The translations under genes and the position numbers were made by a program. Shown in pieces: positions 1 to 6,504 of a stretch of DNA of 18,583 nt. Position 1 is the first letter of the stretch. Every line of letters starts with the position of its first letter. Origin of the DNA: an uncultured Selenomonadaceae bacterium (GTDB taxonomy: Bacteria; Bacillota; Negativicutes; Selenomonadales; Selenomonadaceae); the NCBI GenBank assembly GCA_905236255.1, contig CAJOPK010000109.1:1-18583 (forward strand), in the 5' to 3' direction. Below the pieces are notes generated by a model, which searched no databases, was not told the origin of the DNA, and worked only from the letters and a program-made list of their open reading frames with translations.

Positions 1-1083
1 AAAAAAATTGATCCGATAATTACCGACGATACTTACGGCTGGCTTTTGACGGTTTACACTCCGGTTTACGATTCCGCCGGAAATTGTCAATGTTATGCGG
101 CGGTCGATGTTTCGATGGACGAATTGCGTAAACAATCAAATATTTATCTCGAAAAACTTGCCGGAATTTTCTTCGGAATTTTTATCGTAATATTTTCAAT
201 CGGCACATATTTTTTGAGAAGGGATTTAATTGTACCGATAAACAAAATGGCTTATTCGGCGGATATGTTTGCCTTCAACAATGAAGACGCAATGGAAAAA
301 AATCTCGAATTGATTCGGCATTTGAAAATTGAAACCGGCGACGAAATTGAAAATCTTTACAATGCTTTTGTAAAAATGACGGAGGACAGCGTTAAATATA
401 CGAAAGATGTCCGGAACAAGACCGAAACAATTTCCAAAATGCAAAATGCGCTGATAATCACTTTGGCGGATTTGGTCGAAAGTCGGGACGAAAATACCGG
501 ACAACATATAAAAAATACTGCGGCTTACGTAAAAATTATTTTGGACGAAATGAAAAAAGAAGGCGTTTATTCGGATATGCTGACCGATGATTTCGTAGAT
601 AATGTGGTAAATTCCGCGCCTTTACATGACATAGGGAAAATTGCCGTGCCGGATTCCATTTTGAACAAGCCGGGCAAATTGACAAAAGAAGAATTTGACA
701 TAATGAAAACTCACACAACCGCCGGCGGCAGAATTTTAAATTCGATAATCGAAAAAGTTCCGGAATCTCATTATCTGGACGAAGCGAAAAATCTTGCCGT
801 GTATCATCATGAGCGTTGGGACGGAAAAGGTTATCCCACCGGACTTGCCGGCGAAACAATTCCTCTTTCGGCAAGGATTATGGCGGTTGCGGACGTTTTC
901 GATGCGCTCGTTTCAAAGAGAAGTTACAAAGACGGTTTTCCTTTTGAAAAGGCATTGAATATAATTTTGGAGGAAAAAGGCACTCATTTTGATCCGAAAT
1001 TGGTTGACGTGTTTCTTGCCGTCAAAGATAAGGTCAAAAAAGTTTCTGAAGAAAAAAACAAAAACGGAAGTGACATTTCATGA
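1..1083 (+). CDS. Membrane sensor with HD-GYP domain, cyclic-di-GMP phosphodiesterase type (5' end missing)
   Basis: The reading frame is open from base 1, so the gene is cut by the left edge; the TTG at 46 is internal. The visible 360 residues begin with the end of an extracytoplasmic sensor, probably Cache-like (YTPVYDSAGN, then AAVDVSMDEL). A transmembrane helix follows at about residues 54-72, then a HAMP-like linker and an HD-GYP domain. Signature residues are intact: HD at 209-210 in LHDIGK, HHERWDGKGYP from 269, then IPLSARIMAVADVFDAL. HD-GYP enzymes hydrolyse cyclic di-GMP at the cytoplasmic face of the membrane, so an external signal probably tunes c-di-GMP here. The signal is unknown because most of the sensor lies outside the window. 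Its TGA overlaps the next ATG by 4 bases (ATGA), so the two genes are probably co-translated. Confidence 0.9.
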   Translation, partial: KKIDPIITDDTYGWLLTVYTPVYDSAGNCQCYAAVDVSMDELRKQSNIYLEKLAGIFFGIFIVIFSIGTYFLRRDLIVPINKMAYSADMFAFNNEDAMEKNLELIRHLKIETGDEIENLYNAFVKMTEDSVKYTKDVRNKTETISKMQNALIITLADLVESRDENTGQHIKNTAAYVKIILDEMKKEGVYSDMLTDDFVDNVVNSAPLHDIGKIAVPDSILNKPGKLTKEEFDIMKTHTTAGGRILNSIIEKVPESHYLDEAKNLAVYHHERWDGKGYPTGLAGETIPLSARIMAVADVFDALVSKRSYKDGFPFEKALNIILEEKGTHFDPKLVDVFLAVKDKVKKVSEEKNKNGSDIS

Positions 1084-1709
1084 AGAAAATGATTTTGGTG
1101 TTGTCGTTCGTTTTAATGACTTTACCGCAGATTTGTTCGGCGGCAATTATCGACACCGCGCTTTATTTGGGAAATACAAATATTATGTATCCGGTGATTT
1201 TTACCGGCAACCCGGAAGCGGAAGGAAAAATCAATTCCGAAATTCGCAACGCCGTCAAAAATTTTACGGACGGCGTAAAAGCGGAAAGTGAAGAGTACGG
1301 CTCGCCCGCAGAAATAAGCGTCGGTTTTTCGATTCCCTGCAACGAAGAAAACGGAATTTTGAGCATAATCTTGGAAGAATATGTAAATTATGAAGGCTCC
1401 GCGCATCCGATGATTTTTCAAAGGACTTTGAATTTTAATTCCGATTCCGGCGTAAGATTGACCGTCGAAGGATTGAGCGAAATTGCAAAAGAAGAATTTG
1501 GAGAGTCCGCATATTCGCCGAAAAATATCACCCGGAAATTGAAGGCATTTGCGAAAAGTGAAGGGATTGAACTTTATCCGGACTTCAAAGAACTTGAAAC
1601 GGTTCCGGAAGATTTTTATTTCGATTCCAATCTGCACGTCCGGTTCATTTTTCAAAAATATGACGTTGCGCCTTATGCCGTCGGGATAATCGACATTGAT
1701 GCCGGCTGA
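1080..1709 (+). CDS. Secreted DUF3298/RsiV-like protein
   Basis: This 209-residue protein has a signal peptide (KK, hydrophobic LVLSFVLMTL, then CSAA near residue 21), so it should be exported. The remainder resembles the DUF3298/DUF4163 fold seen in RsiV-type anti-sigma factors and in many small secreted Bacillota proteins. The features seen are an extended N-terminal strand region, a central EEYVNYEGSAHP segment, and a C-terminal FYFDSNLHVRFIFQKYDVAPYA-type ending in which the protein predicts its own beta-rich core. No catalytic residues are evident and its ligand is unknown. The ATG overlaps the stop of the HD-GYP gene, so it may work with that sensor, for example as a periplasmic ligand-binding partner; this is inference. 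Family assignment is from pattern recognition only. Confidence 0.75.
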   Translation: MKKMILVLSFVLMTLPQICSAAIIDTALYLGNTNIMYPVIFTGNPEAEGKINSEIRNAVKNFTDGVKAESEEYGSPAEISVGFSIPCNEENGILSIILEEYVNYEGSAHPMIFQRTLNFNSDSGVRLTVEGLSEIAKEEFGESAYSPKNITRKLKAFAKSEGIELYPDFKELETVPEDFYFDSNLHVRFIFQKYDVAPYAVGIIDIDAG

Positions 1710-1736
1710 AATTTGGGTTGACCGAAGGAATATAAT
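1706..1736 (+). promoter_or_regulatory. Possible promoter for the Lrp-aminotransferase-alr operon
   Basis: A perfect TATAAT lies at 1731-1736. The best -35 is CTGAAA at 1706-1711, four of six matches with a long 19-base spacer. A TTGACC at 1718-1723 is too close (7 bases) to serve. Only the -10 is convincing. Confidence 0.35.
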
Positions 1737-1746
1737 ATAAGGGGGG

Positions 1747-1780
1747 ATCGGCGGCTCGATTTAAAAATTCCGCCGATTTT
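1747..1780 (+). terminator. Hairpin upstream of the Lrp gene: terminator or leader hairpin
   Basis: A perfect 8-bp stem, ATCGGCGG (1747-1754) with CCGCCGAT (1770-1777), has a 15-base loop and is followed by a short T run. It could end the upstream HD-GYP/DUF3298 transcript. If the -10 at 1731 is real, it would instead sit at the very start of the operon leader. The T run is too short for a confident intrinsic terminator. Confidence 0.4.
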
Positions 1781-1806
1781 CAAGCAAAAAAAGGAGGATA
1801 AAAATT

Positions 1807-2286
1807 ATGCGTGAACTTTTGGAAATGCTCGAACGCAACGCCCGGACTTCAACCGGAGAACTTGCCTCGATTTTGCAGAAATCCGAATACGAAATTGAAA
1901 AGGATATTGCCCGTTTGGAGAAAGAAAAAATTATTTTGTCTTACGGCGCGCTCATAAATTGGGAAAAATTCGGCGATGACACTGTGACGGCAATTATCGA
2001 AATAAATCTTACTCCCCAGCGTGAAGTGGGCTTCGATGCGATTGCCGAAAAGATTTTCCGTTTTGATGAAGTGCGGACGGTCTACCTTATGAGCGGAAGT
2101 TTTGATTTGCTTGTGATTATTGAAGGAAAATCCTTGAAAGACGTTGCAAATTTTGTAGCCAAACGCCTTTCGACAATCGAAGGCGTAACTCAAACGCGCA
2201 GCCATTTTATGCTGAAGGCTTACAAGAAAGACGGCGTAATCATTGATGATGAAGAGAAAGACGGAAGGTTGGTGGTCAGTCCGTGA
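1807..2286 (+). CDS. Lrp/AsnC-family transcriptional regulator
   Basis: The 159-residue protein has the standard two-part Lrp layout. Residues 1-50 form an N-terminal helix-turn-helix (LLEMLERNARTSTGELASIL, then a recognition helix with a run of E/K). Residues about 65-145 form the RAM ligand-binding and oligomerisation domain, with VRTVYLMSGSFDLLV and a C-terminal TRSHFMLKAYK strand. Such proteins sense amino acids and control nearby metabolic genes. The start is fixed by AAGGAGG at 1791-1797, 9 bases before ATG. Its stop overlaps the aminotransferase start. The pairing resembles the Bacillus subtilis yugG-yugH (alaR-alaT) operon, so it may sense alanine and activate its own operon; that role is inferred from context. 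Confidence 0.9.
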   Translation: MRELLEMLERNARTSTGELASILQKSEYEIEKDIARLEKEKIILSYGALINWEKFGDDTVTAIIEINLTPQREVGFDAIAEKIFRFDEVRTVYLMSGSFDLLVIIEGKSLKDVANFVAKRLSTIEGVTQTRSHFMLKAYKKDGVIIDDEEKDGRLVVSP

Positions 2287-3452
2287 ACCGGAGCGACAAA
2301 CTTTCAAATACGGTCAATTCCATTGCGCCGAGCGGAATAAGAAAATTTTTTGATATTGCCGCAAAAATGGAGAACGTAATTTCTTTGGGTGTCGGCGAGC
2401 CGGATTTTGTAACTCCTTGGACAATTCGTGAAAGTTGCATTTACGGGCTTGAGCGCGGGCGCACAAGTTACACGGCAAATCGCGGAACGCCGGAACTCCG
2501 TGAAGAAATTTCAAATTATTACAAACGCCGGCACGAATTGAATTACAATCCGGATACCGAAATTTTGGTTACCGTCGGTGCAAGCGAGGCGATGGATCTT
2601 GCCGTCCGTGCCGTCATAAATCCGGGAGATGAAGTTTTGATTCCGGAGCCCTGCTATGTTTCTTATCAGGCCTGCGCGATTCTTGCCGGAGGAGTTCCGG
2701 TGCCGGTTTCCACAAAAATCGAAAACGAATTTCGGATCACTCCGGAAGAATTGGAACCTTTCGTAACTCCCAAGACAAAAGTTTTGATTATCGGCTATCC
2801 CAACAATCCGACCGGCGCGATAATGACCCGGGAGGATTTGCTGAAAATTGCGGACTTTGCCGAAAAGCATGATCTGATTGTCATATCCGACGAAATTTAC
2901 GGCGAATTGACTTACGGCGGCACTCACGAATGTTTTGCCGCCCTGCCGGAAATGAAAGATCGGACAATTCTTTTGAACGGATTCAGCAAGGCTTACGCGA
3001 TGACGGGCTGGCGTATAGGTTACGCCGCCGGCAATCCGGATTTTATCGGCGCGATGACAAAGATACACCAATATACCATGCTTTGCGCGCCTATTACCGC
3101 GCAAATGGGAGCGGTCGAAGCACTCAGGCACGGCGAAAAATATATGAAAAAAATGGTCGCCGAATATGATCGTCGTCGAAAACTTATTTATGACGGTTTT
3201 CAAAAAATGGGCTTGAAATGTTTTGAGCCGAAAGGCGCATTTTATATTTTCCCGGATATTTCTTCGACCGGTTACACTTCGGAAGAATTTGCGGAAGAAT
3301 TGATAATGAAAGAACACGTCGCACTTGTTCCGGGTACTGCTTTCGGAAAATCCGGCGCCGGTCATGTACGCTGTTCATATGCAACGGCGATCGATAAAAT
3401 TTCGGAGGCTCTTGCGAGAATAGAAAATTTCCTGAAGAATCACAAAAAATAA
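2283..3452 (+). CDS. PLP-dependent class I/II aminotransferase (probable alanine or aspartate type)
   Basis: The 389 residues match the usual length of fold-type I aminotransferases. Hallmarks are visible: LGVGEPDF near the N-terminus, the substrate-loop YTANRGTPELR, NNPTG at 174-178, Asp203 and Tyr206 in SDEIYGE (PLP ring contacts), the Schiff-base Lys236 in FSKAYAMTGWR, and the C-terminal arginine region HVRCSYA. It transfers an amino group between an amino acid and a 2-oxo acid in the cytoplasm. The GTG start overlaps the Lrp stop by 4 bases (GTGA), indicating translational coupling. Sitting between an Lrp regulator and alanine racemase, it most likely makes L-alanine from pyruvate, as does B. 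subtilis YugH/AlaT. Aspartate or branched-chain specificity cannot be excluded from sequence alone. Confidence 0.9.
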   Translation: MNRSDKLSNTVNSIAPSGIRKFFDIAAKMENVISLGVGEPDFVTPWTIRESCIYGLERGRTSYTANRGTPELREEISNYYKRRHELNYNPDTEILVTVGASEAMDLAVRAVINPGDEVLIPEPCYVSYQACAILAGGVPVPVSTKIENEFRITPEELEPFVTPKTKVLIIGYPNNPTGAIMTREDLLKIADFAEKHDLIVISDEIYGELTYGGTHECFAALPEMKDRTILLNGFSKAYAMTGWRIGYAAGNPDFIGAMTKIHQYTMLCAPITAQMGAVEALRHGEKYMKKMVAEYDRRRKLIYDGFQKMGLKCFEPKGAFYIFPDISSTGYTSEEFAEELIMKEHVALVPGTAFGKSGAGHVRCSYATAIDKISEALARIENFLKNHKK

Positions 3453-3476
3453 ATCGGCGGGGAGTGACAAATTTAA

Positions 3477-4580
3477 ATGTCTTTCAGAGACACTTATGCC
3501 GAAATAAATCTCGGCGCAATAAAACACAATTTAACCGAAATACGCCGGCATATTTCACCGGACGCGAAACTTTGCGCGGTCGTCAAGGCAAATGCTTACG
3601 GTCACGGGGCGGTTGAAGTTTCAAAAATTGCCGCAGAAGTCGGAGCGGATTTTCTTGCGGTTGCAACGGTTGACGAGGCTTTGGAACTTCGACGCGCAAA
3701 TTTTTCTCTTCCGATTTTGATTTTGGGAATTGTCCCGAAAGATTCGGCGGAAGTTTTGGTAAAGAATAAAATCACGTCAACGGTCGTCGATTTTGATTTT
3801 GCCGAAAAAATTTCAGCCGCCGCCGCAAAATTTGACATTCCGGCGAAAGTTCATTTGAAGATTGAAACGGGTATGGGCAGGATCGGAATTTTTCCGGAAG
3901 AAGCTGTTGAACTTGCAAAAAAAATTGACAACCTGCCGATGATTGAACTTGAAGGGGTTTTCTCACATTTTGCCGATGCCGATTCTGCGGACAAAACTTT
4001 TACCCGCCGGCAAATTGAAATTTTTGACGAAACGACGAAAAAAATCCGTGCCGCCGGCGTTGATGTAAAAATCCGGCATATTGCGGAATCAGCCGCAATT
4101 TTGGAAATTCCGGAAGCCCATTTTGACATGGTTCGTTCCGGCGTAATAACTTACGGTATGTATCCTTCAGATGAAGTCAAAAAGACAATCGACCTTCAAC
4201 CAGCCATGAAACTTGTTGCAAAAATTGTTTGGCTGAAGAAAATTCCGAAAGGCACTTCGATAGGTTACGGGCGGCAATTTGTTGCGGAAAGAGATTCGGT
4301 TATCGCGACTTTGCCGATCGGATATGCCGACGGATACATTCGCGCTTATGCCGGATTTCACGCGGAAGTTTGCGGGAAACTTGCTCCGATTGCCGGGCGG
4401 GTTTGCATGGATCAGTTTATGCTTGACGTTACCGAAATTCCGGAAGTAAAAATCGGCGACGAAGTTATTTTGTTCGGCTCAAAAAAAATAAGTGCGGACG
4501 ATGCCGCCCGGCACTTGAAAACCATAAATTATGAAGTTACCTGTCTTGTTTCCGAAAGAGTACCGAGAATTTACGTTTAG
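3477..4580 (+). CDS. alr: Alanine racemase
   Basis: This enzyme interconverts L- and D-alanine and supplies D-alanine for peptidoglycan. The 367 residues are full length. The N-terminal TIM barrel carries AVVKANAYGHG with PLP lysine Lys37. The middle holds KIETGMGRIG and HIAESAAIL. The C-terminal beta domain carries the second catalytic base Tyr264 in SIGYGRQF, then TLPIGYADGY and GRVCMDQFMLDVT. The closing INYEVTCLVSERVPRIYV is typical. The usual HxANSAA motif reads HIAESAA here, a mild deviation. GGGGAG at 3459-3464 lies 12 bases before ATG. The gene starts 24 bases after the aminotransferase, so the two probably form a pyruvate to L-Ala to D-Ala route under the Lrp regulator. Confidence 0.95.
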   Translation: MSFRDTYAEINLGAIKHNLTEIRRHISPDAKLCAVVKANAYGHGAVEVSKIAAEVGADFLAVATVDEALELRRANFSLPILILGIVPKDSAEVLVKNKITSTVVDFDFAEKISAAAAKFDIPAKVHLKIETGMGRIGIFPEEAVELAKKIDNLPMIELEGVFSHFADADSADKTFTRRQIEIFDETTKKIRAAGVDVKIRHIAESAAILEIPEAHFDMVRSGVITYGMYPSDEVKKTIDLQPAMKLVAKIVWLKKIPKGTSIGYGRQFVAERDSVIATLPIGYADGYIRAYAGFHAEVCGKLAPIAGRVCMDQFMLDVTEIPEVKIGDEVILFGSKKISADDAARHLKTINYEVTCLVSERVPRIYV

Positions 4581-4647
4581 GTTTGCGGCGAAAAACTCAA
4601 AATTTTTAAAACGTAATTCGCGTATTTCGGATGCAAAGTCACGTTGA

Positions 4648-5097
4648 CTACCAGCGAAGTTTTCTTTGCCAGGCAACCAATTCTTTTTGACCGAGCGGCA
4701 AGTCTATCGTCTGCCCGTTGTCATAGAAAAATTTGAAACGAACTTCCTTCGCAACCATTATGTCCTTTAAACTTGATTTCGGGAGGGCAACAAATATTTT
4801 GTTTTCGTTTCTCCAACGACCGGGAGTTTGTCTTGTTGCGGCGATCACTTCCCACGGTGCGCCGTCGGTAAAGAGTATGGCTTTCTTCAAAAGTTTTGCG
4901 TCGTCGTACCGATAATCCCAAAGGCTCAAATTCGCACCTTCAAGGTTTCCGTCAACGTCACGGGAAGCAAGAAATTCGGTCGTGGCATAATCTTCAAGCG
5001 TTGCCGTTTCGCGATGATCATAATGCCATGTATACGACTTGCCGAAAATACCGGCAATTATCAGCGCAATCCCCAACGCAGTTACAATTCTTTGCAT
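4648..5097 (-). CDS. Unrecognised membrane-anchored protein
   Basis: I do not recognise this 149-residue protein. It starts with one hydrophobic segment at about residues 4-18 (IVTALGIALIIAGIFG), which could be a signal anchor or an uncleaved signal peptide. The remainder is soluble-looking, mixed charge and rich in aromatics (WHYDH, LWDYRYDD, WEVIAATRQ, GRWRNENKIFVALP, LVAWQRKLRW), consistent with a small extracytoplasmic beta-rich domain. It begins 12 bases after the stop of the 53-residue peptide gene on the same strand and has only a weak ribosome binding site, so it is likely translated by coupling to that gene. It converges with alr across a 67-base gap in which I see no clear terminator. 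Function unknown. Confidence 0.7.
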   Translation of the reverse strand: MQRIVTALGIALIIAGIFGKSYTWHYDHRETATLEDYATTEFLASRDVDGNLEGANLSLWDYRYDDAKLLKKAILFTDGAPWEVIAATRQTPGRWRNENKIFVALPKSSLKDIMVAKEVRFKFFYDNGQTIDLPLGQKELVAWQRKLRW

Positions 5098-5109
5098 GAG
5101 ATCAAATTT

Positions 5110-5271
5110 TTACCGGCATCCGCAATCGCGATAACTTTCGTCACGATCGGCATAACAATAACCGTCACCGTAACAATAATTATCGTAATTCGATTGAGCC
5201 GCTTCGGTCACGGCAAAAAATCCGAACGCCGAAACCGCGACCAACGCTCCGAGAAAAATTTTCCTGAACAT
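5110..5271 (-). CDS. Small exported Cys/Tyr-rich peptide, 53 residues
   Basis: Reading the minus strand from ATG at 5271 to TAA at 5110 gives 53 codons. The peptide starts MFRKIFLGALVAVS, a classic signal peptide with a hydrophobic core to about residue 21 and a possible cleavage after TEAA. The short mature part is rich in Tyr, Asp and Cys (NYDNYCYGDGYCYADRD, ending in DCGCR), with cysteines at 33, 39, 50 and 52. A strong Shine-Dalgarno (AGAAAGGAGCG) lies 5-14 bases upstream of the ATG. Four cysteines in an exported peptide could form two disulfides or bind metal; this is inference. I do not recognise a family. It is the first gene of a two-gene unit with the membrane-anchored protein 12 bases downstream. 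Confidence 0.7.
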   Translation of the reverse strand: MFRKIFLGALVAVSAFGFFAVTEAAQSNYDNYCYGDGYCYADRDESYRDCGCR

Positions 5272-5300
5272 AAAACGCTCCTTTCTCAAACGAACCTTAC

Positions 5301-5329
5301 GGGTACACCGTTTTTGGTGATTTTAACCC
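5301..5329 (-). promoter_or_regulatory. Leader hairpin upstream of the 53-residue peptide gene
   Basis: On the minus strand GGGT pairs with ACCC outside a CACC/GGTG inner stem, with bulges of 6 and 1 bases and an AAAAAC loop. It lies 30 bases upstream of the ATG in the probable 5' leader. A structural or regulatory role is possible but unproven. Confidence 0.25.
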
Positions 5330-5392
5330 CGTCTTTGGGCGGCGGTTGCCGTCAGCAACAACTTTGAGTATCATCAAAACTTGAACGACAGC

Positions 5393-5421
5393 ATTATCGG
5401 ACATTTTGATAAAAAAAGCAA
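5393..5421 (-). promoter_or_regulatory. Possible promoter for the 53-residue peptide unit
   Basis: On the minus strand TTGCTT (5421-5416) and GATAAT (5398-5393) are separated by exactly 17 bases. The -10 matches five of six consensus positions, the -35 only three. It would give a leader of about 115 bases containing the hairpin at 5301-5329. Confidence 0.35.
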
Positions 5422-5471
5422 TATTTTTCTTGTATTCTTGAATGCCCGGGACTTTGCTGCAACCGGTATTT

Positions 5472-6407
5472 TTACCGGAGAAAATTCTTTGCGACGGTCG
5501 AGGCAATTTTTTTCATTTTTTCGATCGTATCCGTGCGATCCTTCAAATTGTCATTCATCATCACGATTATCAAGTCTTTTGAAGAACCGAAACAAATTCC
5601 GCCTTCATGGTAAGAATCGTCACTTTCGCCGGTCTTGTGTGCAATATTCAGAAAAGGCAGGGCGGTCGGCAAACATTCTTCGGCCTCCTGCTTTAAAAGC
5701 CAGGAAATCATGAGTTGATCCGATTGATAATCCACACATTCATGATTGTAGATTTTTTTGAACAAATTCCCCAAATCTCTTGCCGAAGAATAATTCGATT
5801 CGCGTCCGCCGACAAGCATCATCTTGTGATTCAGCTTTGTATCGGAATAACCGTTTTCGGAAATATATTTGTTTATGTTTTCGATACCGAGCCTGTCGAT
5901 CAAAATATTTGTGGCGGTGTTGTCACTCTGACTTATCATGAGTTCCAAAGCAAGCCTGACCGGAACTTCCCTGCCGGCACCGTAACCGGACAAAGAACCG
6001 GCTCCCCCGACAATATTTGCCGAATTTATTACAATCGGCTCGTCAAGCAAAAGACTTCCGTTTTTAACGTCGGACATGGCCTTTGCAAGGACAAACATTT
6101 TTATCATGCTTGCCGGTTGCATTTTTTTTGAATTGAAAATTACAGGCTCTTCATCAATTCCCGGTCGAAAAATGTAAACAGAATATCGGGACGAATCATC
6201 TCCCAGCGTTCTGCGGATAACATTCATAATTTCGCCCGAATCGTCAATTCTTTGATTTTCTCCGGAAATTTCGCTCCGTATGTTTTTTGTTTCCGGTTGA
6301 GCTTTTTTTGCCGGGCTTTTCATTCCGAAAAAGAAAAACGCCATACCGGACAATATTACCATCAAAACCAGATTAACGATTATCAAAACTTTTGTGCCGC
6401 GATCCAA
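5472..6407 (-). CDS. Membrane-anchored class A beta-lactamase-fold serine hydrolase
   Basis: The 311-residue protein has one N-terminal membrane helix (residues about 6-27) followed by an exported penicillin-recognising domain. The catalytic motifs are SMIK (Ser100, Lys103), SDN (161-163) and KTG (258-260), all in family order. The omega-loop ExxLN motif with the deacylating glutamate of true class A beta-lactamases is not visible: the region between SDN and KTG reads TKLNHKMMLVGGRESN. It may therefore be a peptidase, esterase or slow penicillin binder and not a resistance enzyme. The frame stays open to a TTG at 6482. I prefer the TTG at 6407 because GAAAGG lies 9 bases upstream of it and a probable promoter lies between the two starts. 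It follows the FAD dehydrogenase gene on the same strand. Confidence 0.85.
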   Translation of the reverse strand: MDRGTKVLIIVNLVLMVILSGMAFFFFGMKSPAKKAQPETKNIRSEISGENQRIDDSGEIMNVIRRTLGDDSSRYSVYIFRPGIDEEPVIFNSKKMQPASMIKMFVLAKAMSDVKNGSLLLDEPIVINSANIVGGAGSLSGYGAGREVPVRLALELMISQSDNTATNILIDRLGIENINKYISENGYSDTKLNHKMMLVGGRESNYSSARDLGNLFKKIYNHECVDYQSDQLMISWLLKQEAEECLPTALPFLNIAHKTGESDDSYHEGGICFGSSKDLIIVMMNDNLKDRTDTIEKMKKIASTVAKNFLR

Positions 6408-6435
6408 AACATTCAACCTTTCAAAGTCGCAAATG

Positions 6436-6464
6436 TGAATACATTTCTTCCGTACAGGTGTCAA
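6436..6464 (-). promoter_or_regulatory. Probable promoter of the beta-lactamase-fold gene
   Basis: On the minus strand a perfect TTGACA (6464-6459) is followed after 17 bases by TATTCA (6441-6436), a weak -10 with three of six matches. It lies inside the longest possible reading frame, which argues for the downstream TTG start at 6407. Confidence 0.45.
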
Positions 6465-6504
6465 AATATATCGCAATCTCAAAATTTAAATTTTTAACCA
6501 ACTT

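Noticed and set aside
1718..1736. TTGACC with TATAAT as a promoter
   Set aside because: The two elements are only 7 bases apart, too close for sigma-A recognition.
5463..5478. CCGGTA/TACCGG hairpin over the stop codon of the beta-lactamase-fold gene
   Set aside because: The stem is only 6 bp and no T run follows on either strand, so it is not supported as an intrinsic terminator.
5381..5713. Plus-strand open frame opposite the beta-lactamase-fold gene
   Set aside because: It is the complement of a gene with intact catalytic motifs, and its sequence is low-information and rich in Ser, Arg and Phe.
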